Positions 34,965 to 44,661 of a stretch of 64,000 nt of DNA are shown one piece after another; the stretch's first letter is position 1, and each line of letters starts with the position of its first letter. The notes beneath the pieces were generated by a model, which saw nothing but the letters and a program-made list of their open reading frames with translations, searched no databases and was not told the origin of the DNA. This DNA comes from Heloderma charlesbogerti (Eukaryota; Chordata; Lepidosauria; Squamata; Helodermatidae): the NCBI GenBank assembly GCA_026122225.1, contig JANEZZ010002877.1:248001-312000 (forward strand), in the 5' to 3' direction. The position numbers and the translations under genes were made by a program.

Positions 34965-35340
34965 GATGGACACAAGTGCTTGGATTAAAATTGGGCCATA
35001 TTTATTGAAATAGCTGCAAAGGGGAAACCCAGGATGGGCATTGAAATGGGTGAAAAGCATTCACAGCCTGTGGGATGGTGTGTCAACATCACCACCCCAC
35101 AGGGCTACCCCTTTTGGGGGAGGTAGGCATTCCCCTGTCACCCCCTCCTGGGCCGCAAAACACCAGGGTGAGGTGAGTTGGCCTCACAGGCAACCCTTAT
35201 CCCCTCGATGGGCCGTGAAACCCAGAGAGAGAGGCCTCAGGCATCACCTGTCACCAAAACAGTGCCTCTGAATGCTCACCATCCCTGTACTCATCAGCAT
35301 TGCTCATCCCTGGCAGCCACCAGGAGTGACAGCCTATTGC

Positions 35341-35922
35341 TTAGTCAAACTCCCCCCACCTGCACCGAAGGACTTCCTGCAGGCCCCTTTGCAGATCAAA
35401 CAAGAATATGTCATTTCCTAGATTGGACAGGTGCACATCATCCTGTCTGTAAAGTTCCCCCCTCATCTGAATAATTTCTGGATGAGCAATGATCCCATCG
35501 CCATACCTATATAGCCACAAGGCTATCTCCCTGTTCACTTTCTGGCGGGCCCTTTCCATGGCCCTCTGGTCCTGAACATTCCTCCAGTTACTTCCAGGAA
35601 GCAAACAAGACCAAATAATAGTTATCCCTGGCCAACAGTGATGGATAACCTGAAAATCAGCCAAGGCCTGCAAAATGAGGCCCCTTGCCTTTCAAACAAC
35701 CCGGGTCGTTCCCCCCTAGATGCAGCAGCAAAACCTGTGGGGGGAAACACACCAAAGCTTGATGGAATAGTGTGGGAAGGAGGTGCTCCCACCGCATGCC
35801 ATGTCTGCCAAGCCACTGAACAGGGGCACGCTGGGATCCGCAGCCTGACCTGGAAACCCTCCGACTAGCCCGGAACACCATGCTGGGTCCTCATATGAGC
35901 ACATGCATGGGTTCACGTCCAT
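35341..35922 (-). pseudogene. Ngaro SGNH hydrolase
   Basis: The last reading frame of the retrotransposon, in at least three shifted pieces (35,716-35,922, 35,657-35,881 and 35,341-35,673). The piece at 35,657-35,881 has the block III motif LHLGGNDPG, in which Gly and Asn help form the oxyanion hole. The last piece has DDVHLSNLGNDIF with the block V Asp and His, after a WSCLLPGSNWRNVQDQRAME stretch typical of these proteins. The block I Ser region at the N-terminus is degraded. SGNH enzymes are esterases or lipases. Their role in Ngaro elements is unknown. Frameshifts make this copy non-functional. Confidence 0.78.
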
Positions 35923-36097
35923 TCCATCGATCTAAAGGAAATAAAGAGAACAGTGAGAAGAAGAAAATGAGGGACTTGTCACCTGTATCAGGAGAAAACT
36001 CGCACGTAAATCCTAAAGGCCTTGGAGTGCCATCTGCCCACCACCTTTACCTGATCATGTGAAACACCCAAAGACACGGCTGCCGAAGTAGCCCAAT

Positions 36098-36388
36098 TCA
36101 GAAGGAATGTGTCCCAAATCGGAATTTACCTAGACCAAGAGGATCCAATGCAAGTTTAGTAACCACCCAAAATTGATATTTAGTCAATGGAGAACTGTCA
36201 AAATGACATAATAATGGGCCATCTGCTGGCCACCTTAGGTCCAGGAAAACAGCTAGCATCCTGGCAGGGCACAGCTCCTCTGCTTGTATGGGGAGGAGGG
36301 ACATCATCTCGTCCCGACCCAGCTGGTCAGTCTTAGATCTTCTGAGCCGAATCCAGACCACATCAGAATTGGACTTGAACATCAGAAT
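36098..36388 (-). pseudogene. Ngaro tyrosine recombinase, C-terminal part
   Basis: It continues the recombinase after the hAT-like MITE. It starts FKSNSDVVWIRLRRSKTDQL, then a PARMLAVFLDLRWPADGPLL segment, and ends near KFRFGTHSF, where the His of the catalytic HxxR box should lie. Stops follow, so the second Arg and the nucleophilic Tyr are not readable in frame. The enzyme joins the circular cDNA to the genome in DIRS-type elements. This copy is dead. Confidence 0.78.
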
Positions 36389-37127
36389 TAGGGATGCACG
36401 AAAGTCACTTACCTGGTCTCGCAGCTTGCTTCGCGGTGGGAGGGAGGCGCTTCGCTGCTCCCCCCGAAGTTCAGGCCGGGGGGGGGGAGTCTTCCCTCCT
36501 CGCCCGGCCGAAATTCAGGCCGGGGAGAAGCGCCCCGTCTCCCCGGCCGCGAACTTCAAAAGAAAAAAAAAACAACGCCCCTGTGATAGGCTATGTAACG
36601 ATTAACGTAGCCTATCACGGCTAGATTTGCAAAGTCTATTTGCTTTGTCCTTATTTTCGCCGTAGTCTACGTAAATCTTTACGTAGACTACAGGGACCAA
36701 ATAAGAAACGTGAATGGTGGTTCCCTATGGGGGCCACCATTAGCTGTACGTGCTTTTTTTTTTTTTAAAGTCACCCGTGATAGGCTACGTGATCATTAAC
36801 GTAGCCTATCATGGCTGACTTTGCAAATCTAGCCGTGATAGGCTACGTTAATCGTTACATAGCCTATCACAGGGGCGTTTTTTTATTTTTTACTTTTCTT
36901 GTAATGGCGGCGGCGGCGAAAGACCAGCTGCCACCCCCGCCCCTGGCGAAGACCTGCGGAACCGCCGCTGGGACCCGCCGCCGGGAGGGACATTCGTGAA
37001 AGGTAAGTCCCATCCCGGGGGGGGGGTGCGGGGGGCGGAGAATTTCTCCCCAAACAACCTTCGGAGGACCGAATGCGTTGGCACTCGGCCCCCCAAAGTT
37101 TCGGGGAGAAATTCTCCCCCATCCCTA
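36389..37127 (+). mobile_element. TAGGGATG hAT-like MITE, copy 2 (739 bp)
   Basis: Ends TAGGGATGCACGAAAGTCAC and CATCCCTA, bounded by ATCAGAAT (36,381-36,388) and TTCAGAAT (37,128-37,135), an 8-bp duplication with one mismatch. The core at 36,575-36,885 has GTGATAGGCTA and TAGCCTATCAC palindromes, CGTAGTCTACGTAAA with its complement, and an outer AATGGTGG...CCACCATT pair. GC-rich arms flank it. AGGTAAGT-like motifs lie near both ends, the left one on the minus strand. It splits the recombinase frame. Frames inside are chance GC-rich reading. Confidence 0.85.
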
Positions 37128-37711
37128 TTCAGAATATCTCAGAGCCCTCCCAGATACATCACCTTTGGATGCCCATACCAGTTCAGAAATCCTGAGGGCC
37201 CCGAAGAAAGCCATTAAGGCAGTCACGTGAAACAATGACACCTCATAGGGGGAAGCACAGATAGATGGCCACCATCTCCAGAGTCGTAAAAGGATATCTG
37301 GAGAAAGTGGAAGCCTGGAGTCCACCACTGCAGGTGATACCCTGGCCCAGCCCTGAATGGTATGCTGCACCCTGAAATCTGCAGTGGTATCAATCATGCC
37401 CTTGAATGTGGACCAAAAGACCAATGCAGCCAGCTTACCGCTTATGGTCCTGGCCAAAAGTCCCCTGTTCTTGGAGTATACACAGAACTGTAAGAAATGA
37501 TCCACAGGAATGGGACACAATTGCTGTAACTGCAGTTCACACCGAAAAGCATGGAACTCCCTACCTGCCTTGTCGTAAGTGGCTCTAGGGGTGGGAGCTA
37601 TGGAGTTCATCATGGCATGTCCTGCTTCAATCCGCCAATCTCCCATAGTGTGGCTGGCATGGGGTCTGGCAATGGACGTGCCCATGGGGCCAACTCCTGA
37701 AACCTGTTGAC
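37128..37711 (-). pseudogene. Ngaro tyrosine recombinase, N-terminal part
   Basis: The frame includes the core-binding domain (REFHAFRCELQLQQLCPIP, YSKNRGLLARTISGKLAALV) and the start of the catalytic domain. FHVTALMAFFGALRISELVW contains the first catalytic Arg in the expected GxxRxxE setting. It ends at GRALRYSE where the hAT-like MITE was inserted. On the 5' side it is cut by the gypsy LTR at 37,712. The first ~40 codons of the open frame (to 37,838) read gypsy DNA in antisense and are not part of this protein. Confidence 0.85.
37707..37711. repeat. Gypsy target duplication, left
   Basis: TTGAC directly before TGTCAGG. The same TTGAC follows CCTGACA at 41,032-41,036. Confidence 0.85.
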
Positions 37712-37747
37712 TGTCAGGGTGAATGCTGAGCCCATAGAGCCCCAGAG

Positions 37748-38212
37748 TGTGTGCCGGGACATCAAGACCTATGTCGCTTCCTGCCCAATCTGCCAGTGGG
37801 CAAAAGCCCCCACAGGCAAGCACACAGGCTTGCTTCACCCCTGCCCACCCCCTCAGGTCCTTGGAAACTGCTCTCCCTTGACTTCATCACTGACTTGCCT
37901 CGCTCACAAGGTAAGACCACCATTCTGGTGGTGGTGGGTTTGTTTTCTAAGATGGCCCACTTCATCCCCTGTTCTGGGTTGCCCACAGCCAGGGAGATGG
38001 CAGAGCTTTTTTTGGCGCATGTTTTTCAGCTCCACGGATGGCCTGAGGGTCTCATTTCGGATAGGGGGGCTGAATTCACTGCCCATTTCTGGAGGGAGCT
38101 ACTTGGGCTTCTCCATGTGACGCTCCGTCTTTCCTCTGCCCACCATCCACAGATGGACGGTCAGACCGAGAGCACCAATGCGACTCTGGAGCAGTATTTG
38201 CGCTGTTATATA
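37748..38212 (+). pseudogene. Gypsy integrase, catalytic core
   Basis: The integrase inserts retroelement DNA. The visible start is the CPICQWAKAPTGKHTG end of the HHCC zinc finger. In the 37,751-38,254 frame the DDE triad is Asp44 in LSLDFITDLP, Asp104 in ISDRGAEF and Glu140 in GQTESTNA, with 35 residues between the second Asp and Glu, the retroviral/gypsy spacing. The two parts lie in different frames. Bov-B interrupts the protein at YLRCYI. The core itself looks well preserved. Confidence 0.9.
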
Positions 38213-39756
38213 GCCATGATAGTGCGGTCACTGAACTTGAGCCGGACATCCTAGAGAGTGAAGTCAAGTGGGCCTTAGGAAGCATTAGTAACAACAAAGC
38301 TAGCGGAGATGACAGTATTCCAGCCGAGCTATTTAAAATCCTAAAAGATGATGCTGTTAAAGTGCTGCATTCAATATGCCAACAAATCTGGAACACTCAG
38401 CAGTGGCCACAAGACTGGAAAAGGTCAGTTTACATTCCAATTCCAAAGAAGGGCAACGCCAAAGAGTGTTCAAACTACCGCACAATTGCGCTCATTTCAC
38501 ATGCCAGCAAGGTGATGCTCAAAATCCTACAAGCTAGGCTTCAGCAGTATGAGAACCGAGAACTACCGGAAGTACAAGCTGGGTTTAGAAGAGGCAGAGG
38601 AACTAGAGATCAAATCGCCAACATTCGCTGCATCATGGAGAAAGCAAGGGAATTCCAGAAAAACGTCTATTTCTGCTTCATTGACTACGCTAAAGCCTTT
38701 GATTGTGTGGATCACAACAAACTGTGGCAAATTCTTAAAGTGATGGGAGTACCAGACCACCTTACCTGTCTCCTGAGAAACCTGTACGAGGGTCAAGAAG
38801 CAACAGTAAGAACCAGAGATGGAACAACCAATTGGTTCAAAATTGGGAAAGGAGTACGACAAGGCTGCATATTGTCACCCTGCCTATTTAACTTATATGC
38901 AGAGTACATCATGAGAAATGCCGGGTTGGATGAATCAGAGGTCGGAATTAAGATTGCCGGGAGAATTATCAACAACCTCCGATATGCAGACGATACCACC
39001 CTAATGGCAGAAAGCGAAGAGGATCTCAAGAGCCTCTTGTTGAGGGTGAAAGAGGAGAGTGCAAAAGCTGGTTTGAAACTCAACATTAAAAAAACTAAGA
39101 TCATGTCATCTGGCCCTATCACTTCCTGGCATATAGAAGGGGAAGAAATGGAAGCAGTGACAGATTTTACTTTCTTGGGCTCCAAGATCACCGCAGATGG
39201 TGACTGTAGCCATGAAATTAAAAGACGCTTGCTCCTTGGGAGGAAAGCTATGGCAAACCTAGACAGCATAGTAAGAAGCAGAGACATCACCTTGCCGACA
39301 AAGGTCCGTCTAATCAAAGCTATGGTTTTCCCAGTAGTAATGTATGGCTGTGAGAGCTGGACTATAAGGAAGGCTGAGCGCCGAAGAATTGATGCTTTCG
39401 AACTGTGGTGCTGGAGAAGACTCTTACGAGTCCCCTGGACTGCAAGGAGGTCAAATCAGTCCATTCTAAAGGAAATCAACCCTGACTGCTCATTGGAAGG
39501 ACAGATAATGAAGCTGAAGCTCCAGTATTTTGGCCACCTAATGCGAAGAGAAAACTCCCTGGAAAAGACCCTGATGCTGGGAAAGACTGAAGGCAAAAGG
39601 AGAAGGGGACGGCAGAGGATGAGATGGCTAGATAGCATCACGGATGCAATGAATATGAACTTGAGCACGCTCCGGGAGAGAGTGCAGGACAGGAAGGTCT
39701 GGTGTGCTATGGTCCATGGGGTCTCGAAGAGTCGGACACGACTGAACAACAACAAT
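38213..39756 (+). mobile_element. Bov-B (RTE-clade) LINE, 5'-truncated, young
   Basis: The 3' ~1.5 kb of a Bov-B element inserted in the gypsy integrase. It ends GAGTCGGACACGACTGAAC followed by short AAC repeats, the Bov-B 3' end shared with Sauria SINEs. Bov-B is best known in squamates and ruminants, between which it moved horizontally. The coding sequence is uninterrupted, suggesting recent insertion. No clear target duplication was found, as is common for this family. Confidence 0.95.
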
Positions 39757-39774
39757 CAATTACCAACAAGATGA
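38362..39774 (+). pseudogene. Bov-B ORF2 fragment: reverse transcriptase, open
   Basis: A 470-codon open frame, with homology starting earlier at about 38,240 (ILESEVKWALGSISNNKA), so the first Met is arbitrary. It contains RT motif 1 (VYIPIPKKGNAKECSNYR), motif A FIDYAKAFD (Asp108 and Asp114), motif B GVRQGCILSPCLFNLYAEY, and the catalytic YADD at 208-211. It also has the C-terminal VMYGCESWTIRKAERRRIDA and RRLLRVPWTARRSNQSI segments. RT copies the LINE RNA at the nick. The endonuclease and RT start are missing by 5' truncation, so it cannot act alone. The final codons run into gypsy DNA. A second copy of this region lies at 62.5-64 kb. Confidence 0.93.
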
Positions 39775-40477
39775 CTGGTTTTCCTTGCTGCCTCTAGCAG
39801 AATTTACTTATAACAATGCCTGCCATGCTTCCACCCTCCAAACTCCATTTTTTGCCAATTTTGCTTACCACCCCAGGGCTTTCCTGTCCACCCTAGCTCC
39901 CTCTTCGGTGCCTGCGGCCCATGAGCTTTTAGAGGAGTTGCGAGCTGTACACCACCTCTTACGGGACTCCCTCGAGCAAGCCAAGACAGCCTACAAGGCC
40001 TCTGCAGACCGGCAGCGACTGGGTTTGGTTGTCCACCCAATACCTCTCCTCTCACTCGCCCGCAAAGAAGCTCGTGCCTCGCCACACAGGGCCTTTCCAG
40101 ATTACTACCCAAATTAACCCTGTTGCTTTTCGCCTGGCTCTCCCCACCTCCATGAAGATCCATGATGTTTTTCATCGGTCCTTGCTGTCCCCCCTGGTTT
40201 CTGGCGACCCTCATCACTCAGTCGGCTCCCCCCCGCCACCAGTGCTGGTGGTGTGGGAGGGGGAATTTGAAGTCATGGAGATCCTGAACTCATGCCTTTC
40301 TCGTGGCCGTCTGCAATATCTGGTGGGCTGGAAGGGGTATGGGCCAGAAGAGCGCTCCTGGGAACCCACTGACAACGTGCATGCTCTGTTGCTGCTGAGG
40401 CATTTCCACCAGCTGTACTCCCACAAACCCGGGGCCCTGGGGGTGCATAAGGGGGGGCCTCATGGGAGTGGGGATGA
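39757..40477 (+). pseudogene. Gypsy integrase C-terminus with chromodomain
   Basis: It resumes the integrase with NYQQDDW, then PLAEFTYNNACHASTLQTPF and YHPRAFLSTLAPS. The frame shifts near 40,020 by a small deletion where an FHPGDRVW-type motif is expected. The second frame (40,029-40,793) gives LPTSMKIHDVFHRSLLSP and then a chromodomain, about residues 78-129, with EFEVMEILNSCLSRGRLQYL and VGWKGYGPEERSWEPTDNV, the aromatic cage region of the family. Chromodomains direct integration to marked chromatin. The frame reads on into the LTR, as in the parent element. Non-functional because of the frameshift and Bov-B insertion. Confidence 0.88.
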
Positions 40478-41031
40478 TGTCAGGGTGGATACTGAGCCTA
40501 TAGGGCCCCAGAGTAGTTCTGATTCTGAGGAGGACCAACTACTCATGGGAGAGGAGCTCGCTCATCTCTCACAGGCACAACGGCAGGGAGAGATTCCTCC
40601 TGCCTGCATTTCTGAGAGAGATAGTGACCCTAGCAGTGAGAGAGCGGGGGATGGGATCTTGCTGGACACTTGGAGGAGATGGAGGGAGTGGCGCCTGATG
40701 GAGGGCGCCAAGAGGCAGCAGTCTGCCCGCTTGGTGCTAAAACAACGGTTGTGTCCCGAGGATCCCCGGGTAAGAGGGAGGACCTCTCCATAGCCCATAC
40801 GTTCAGAATGTTCCTGCTCTTCCTCTTCAAATGGGGACCAACTGCCTTACCCAGAGCTTAGGCTACTCTGCTAACTACCCCAGTGTGTTTTCTTGCTTAG
40901 TCGCTGGTGATTAGCATCTGAAAGTGTCATTAAGTTGTAAAGGAATAAAGCCTTTGAAAGAATCCCTTTCATCTGTGTCGTGAGTTGGCTATTGGAGGGG
41001 ACTTAAAGAGGCAGCTAGGGGGCTCCTGACA
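40478..41031 (+). repeat. Gypsy 3' LTR (554 bp)
   Basis: It starts TGTCAGGGTGGATACTGAGC after a purine-rich GGGAGTGGGGA tract, and ends CTCCTGACA. Its first 36 bp match 37,712-37,747 at most positions. It contains AATAAA at 40,944-40,949. Confidence 0.9.
40944..40949 (+). terminator. LTR polyadenylation signal
   Basis: AATAAA about 80 bases before the LTR end. Confidence 0.6.
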
Positions 41032-41036
41032 TTGAC

Positions 41037-41156
41037 CTGGTTATGCAACAAAGCATCGGCAATCAGATTGTCCAGGCCAGGTATATGCTGTGCATGGAAT
41101 CAAATATTATGTCGGAGGCAATAAAATATGAATGCTCTCACCAATGACATAATGCT
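41037..41156 (-). pseudogene. Ngaro RNase H, C-terminal piece
   Basis: The minus strand encodes FHAQHIPGLDNLIADALLHN, the last conserved RNase H motif (HxPGxxNxxADALS in relatives). It is separated from the rest of RNase H by the hAT-like MITE and from the recombinase by the gypsy element. Confidence 0.75.
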
Positions 41157-41749
41157 TAGGGATGTTGGAGAAATCCGCCACGGACTCCAGTGAGGCTGGA
41201 TTCCAAAGAATCCATGGAGGATCGGCCTCGCCCCCCGCTGCCCTGCGACAGACCTACCTTGTGGTGGATGAAGTGGCGGCGGCAGCGGTTCTGGCTGCCC
41301 CTGGGCTTCTGTGGCAGCAAATGGCGGCCGTCGTAGCGGCCGCCATTTGCGTCCCTATGTAGGCCATGATAGGCTACGTATATATTTACGTAGCCTATCA
41401 CGGCTAAAGCAGGGATGCAAAGGGGGTCTCCTACGCCATTTGCATCCCCGCTTTAGCCGTGATAGGCTATGTAAATATATATGTAGCCTATCTCGGGCTA
41501 GAAAATGGCATCCCCTATGCAGGACGCCATTTGCGTCTGCAGAAGCCTGGCAGCAGATGGAGGCCCTGCTGTGGATCGGCCCGGCCAGTGGCTCCATGGA
41601 CTGGCCGTGGAGCAGAGCTGGCCAGGCAGGATTCTGAGGGGGAGGACCGGATCACCCCCCCATCAAGGATTCTGGGGGGAGGACTGGATCGCCTCCCCCC
41701 ACCCACAGACCCCAACGGAGCCAGGTAAGTGGGGTTTCATAAGCCCCTA
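41157..41749 (+). mobile_element. TAGGGATG hAT-like MITE, copy 3 (593 bp)
   Basis: It starts TAGGGATGTTGGAGAAATCC and ends GCCAGGTAAGTGGGG ... AAGCCCCTA. Flanks are ATAATGCT (41,149-41,156) and ATAACTCT (41,750-41,757), a diverged 8-bp duplication. The core holds two copies of the GTGATAGGCTA...TAGCCTATC palindrome (around 41,370-41,403 and 41,457-41,493) and CAAATGGCGGCC facing GGCCGCCATTTG. It is simpler than the 900 bp copies, lacking the GTAGTCTACGTAAA centre. Confidence 0.8.
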
Positions 41750-41757
41750 ATAACTCT

Positions 41758-42207
41758 GCAATTTCTAGAAGACAGGGTGTTAATGATGTGGATGGTGGCC
41801 TAATTGTCACACCAAAAGTGAACTAACAAGTGGGCCATTTGGTCTGCCCAAATATGTACTGCTACATATATGGGGAAGAACTCTAGAAAGGCTAGATCCT
41901 TGCAAATTCCAGCTGCTGTCCAACTCTCAGGCCATGGCCCCGTGTACGAACTATCCTGCCAGGTGACCCCAAAGCCCAACGACCCAGCAGCATACAAATG
42001 AATATGTAGATCAGCCTCGAGGAGCAACTTGCACCTCCAGAAGGAGACACCATTAAACTCCTGTAAAGACTGAAGCCAAACCCCAAGATCTCAACACATA
42101 GCCAAAGTAACCCTGGTTCTGTGATGGGGCTGCTGTAATTCATGCATAGCCCAGCACAGCTGTTTCAAAAAGGCCTGGCCCAGAGCCACTACCCTATAAG
42201 CAAAATG
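41758..42207 (-). pseudogene. Ngaro RNase H, main part
   Basis: Minus-strand reading gives QAFLKQLCWAMHELQQPHHR, then LLLEADLHIHLYAAGSLGFG (the first RNase H Asp region, normally DAAG), then FLEFFPIYVAVHIWADQMA and LLVHFWCDN (the Asp of the next motif). RNase H removes the RNA strand of the RNA/DNA hybrid. Frames shift between pieces. It follows RT across the L2 insertion. Confidence 0.78.
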
Positions 42208-43018
42208 CTCTTGGATCCAGAACTGTTACTTGAGGCACAGGTGAACTCAGTGGCACGGAGCACTTTTTATCAGCTTAGGCTGGTATACCAACTACGCCCT
42301 TATCTGGACAGAGATAGCCTAGCTACAGTTATCCATGCTCTGATAACTTCTCGTCTGGATTACTGCAATGCGTTATATGTGGGGCTGCCTTTGAAAACAG
42401 TCCGGAAACTTCAGCTGGTCCAAAATAAGGCAGCAAGATTGTTAACAGGGACTGGCCTGAGAGCTCATATTACGCCAGTACTTTTCCAGTTGCACTGGCT
42501 GCCAGTCCATTTCCAGGCCCGATTCAAAGTGCTGGTGTTAACATTCAAAGCCCTTAACGGCTTGGGGCCAGGTTACCTGAAGGATCACCTCCTCCCATAT
42601 GTGCCTGCCCGGACCTTAAGGTCATTGTCAGAGGCCCTTCTCCGTGAGCCCCTGCCAAAGGAAGTGAGGCGGGTGGCTACTAGGAGGAGGGCTTTTTCTG
42701 TTGTGGCACCCCGGCTCTGGAATGAGCTCCCTAGTGAGGTTCGCCTGGCGCCTACATTGTACTCCTTTCGGCGCCAGGTGAAGACCTTTTTATTTTCCCA
42801 GGCATTTTAGCTTTCTAAATTTTTATCTTTGCTGTTTTAAATCTGTATTTTAAACTCCTGTACTGCTGCTAGGTTTTATTGTGGTTGTATTGTTATATTG
42901 TGGTTTTAATGTTCTATATATTTTAAATTGTTTTATTGTGTGTTGTTTGGTTTTAGTTTTTGTGAACCACTCAGAGAGCTTCGGCTATTGGGCGGTATAG
43001 AAATAAATAAATAAATAA
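42208..43018 (+). mobile_element. L2-clade LINE copy 3, 3' 0.8 kb
   Basis: An L2 fragment inserted in Ngaro between RT and RNase H. An open frame at 42,142-42,810 contains the L2 C-terminus: LITSRLDYCNALYVGLPLKT, VRKLQLVQNKAARLLTGTG, FKVLVLTFKALNGLGPGYL and RAFSVVAPRLWNELPSEVR, ending near FLFSQAF. The first ~20 codons of that frame read Ngaro DNA. The 3' UTR with GGCGGTATAGAAATAAAT and AAAT repeats (43,003-43,018) follows. It differs from L2 copies 1 and 2 in sequence and 3' end, hence another subfamily, and is better preserved. Confidence 0.93.
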
Positions 43019-43690
43019 ATGCCCAACCACTTCCTGTAGGGCATGTAAGGTGACTTTTTGGGAATGCATTATTGTGAGGATTTTTTCAGCCAGGATGGAG
43101 ATCTTATCCCTTGGGAGCCAGCAGTACTCATTGACAGTGTCCAACTCAATCACCAGGAACATTAGAACTGCAGATGGACCCGCCGTCTTCTTGTGGGCCA
43201 ATGGAACACCGAGCGCTTCCTCCAAGGTGCAAAAATCTTGCATCAAGTTGGCGCATTGTGTGGAATCCTTGAGGCTGGCAAACAAAAATCGTCCAGATAA
43301 TGGACCACACTCTGCACCCCCTTCCTATCTCTCACTGCCCACTCCAAGAAGGTGCTAAACCTCTCGAACATGGCACAAAAGATGGAACACCCCTGTCCAG
43401 ATAGAATCTACCTTGGAAACAAAACCTCAAAAGTTAAAATCCAAGGGATTGGTAGATAAAATGATGAGCAGTTTTTATATTGCATTTACCCATCAATGCC
43501 CCACATCTGAACGCCCGGACCATAGACGCTGCAGTATTAAAGGAATTATAGCACACTAAACACAAGTGGACTGGGATCTTTTCATTCACTGAACCACCTT
43601 TGGGGAAGAAGAGGTTATGAATTAACCTGCACTCCCCAGAAGTTTTCTTTGGAACGATACCCAGGGGAGAAACCCGCAAGTTAGGAATCA
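43019..43690 (-). pseudogene. Ngaro reverse transcriptase
   Basis: Two open pieces. 43,434-43,679 has the RT start RVSPLGIVPKKTSGECRLIH and NLFFPKGGSVNEKIPVHL, with a DIKSAF-like motif A degraded to CNIKTAHHF. 43,019-43,285 has FASLKDSTQCANLMQDFCTL, MFLVIELDT and LQEVVGH, after the catalytic box, which is not readable here. The signature matches DIRS/Ngaro RT and not LINE RT. The catalytic YADD-type motif is lost in the frame break around 43,290-43,430. Confidence 0.8.
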
Positions 43691-43903
43691 GCGGTGTAGC
43701 AAACAGGCCAAGAACTCATCCTGTGGTTACTTCCTTGTCTATTTTGGCTTTTACTAACTGTTCCATGCTCCAAACAGAGTTCTGTTTCCTAGAAAATTGG
43801 GCCCTCCACTGACCCTGAAAAGGAATCCTAAAGCAGTCCATGAAACCATGCTCAAGGTAAATGGCGTCTTCCTTCCCTCAACAGCCGCTGAAGGGGCTCA
43901 GTC

Positions 43904-44661
43904 TTAACTGGGCTGGGTCCCTTTGGGAGGAGGATGTTGCCAACCCAGGTTTCCTACCACCCTGTCCATCCCGCATGGGGCCTCACCAGCCCTTAGTCCT
44001 GGGACAAGAGGTGCATGGGTGCTGTCCACCATAGATAGAACATGGAACTGGCATGGGCTTCGAGAACAGGAGCCTCTTGAACTATACTCCCAGCAAAGCA
44101 AGCAGGGCTGAACCACCTGCCCTGCACTCAGACAAATGGCCGACGCGGGTAGCTGTTTGGCCAAGATGTGACCACTGTCAGATCTGTCACCCATTCTGGT
44201 CTGGCTGGGGTCATGAACTGAAGCCAGAGGTCCTGATCCTTGAGGTCCCAGCAGATGGATGGGTTGATGGCCGCCCTCATGCGAAAGGCCTCGTCATAGG
44301 CCAGCCAAGCCCTCCCCTCATATTCAGTGTATGCCCGGTAAATGATATCTATGTATTTGGTGAGGATCCATCCACGCTTCACAAATTTCTGCTGCAATAT
44401 ACCCGTATAGATCAGGAAGCCCGGAGGCAGCCAATTGGTCCAGGCCTGGGCAACTTTCTTTCTCCTGCCTCTATCCTGCTCTTCGTCCCCAGATTTTTCC
44501 TTGTCTTTGGAGTCTGGTTCATGGAATAACAAGGAGAAAACATCGATGAATTCCCCGTGGAGGATCGTATCCCTCGTGATGGGTATCAAATGAAAACTTA
44601 TTGGTGTAGAAGTGCCACCGGTGGGTATTGCATTCTTTCCTATGTTAGCGTATGGATCCAC
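43904..44661 (-). pseudogene. Ngaro gag-like protein
   Basis: The frame 44,128-44,661 includes RDTILHGEFIDVFSLLFHEP, a charged DSKDKEKSGDEEQDRGRRKK stretch, WILTKYIDIIYRAYTEYEGR and AFRMRAAINPSICWDLKDQD then LWLQFM. The last part matches the gag-like ORF of vertebrate DIRS elements as I recall them. 43,904-44,194 reads on in another frame with Cys residues suggesting a decayed zinc knuckle. It would package the RNA. Confidence 0.65.

Larger units (their letters stand above)
37712..41031 (+). mobile_element. Ty3/gypsy chromodomain LTR retrotransposon, deleted
   Basis: It begins TGTCAGGGTG and ends CTCCTGACA, with a 5-bp TTGAC duplication on both sides. Only about 36 bp of the 5' LTR remain (37,712-37,747). 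They are joined directly to integrase sequence, so the primer site, gag, protease and RT/RNase H are missing. The rest is integrase, chromodomain and a 554 bp 3' LTR. A Bov-B LINE splits the integrase at about 38,213-39,756. It lies inside the Ngaro element. As gag and RT are absent, it is a dead deletion derivative. Confidence 0.9.

Noticed and set aside
35041..35474. Plus-strand frames over the Ngaro 3' region
   Set aside because: Antisense to the SGNH and 3' end of Ngaro. No motif.
37125..37838. Phage-type integrase or transferred bacterial gene
   Set aside because: The tyrosine recombinase lies in order with Ngaro RT, RNase H, gag and SGNH frames. It is a retrotransposon enzyme.
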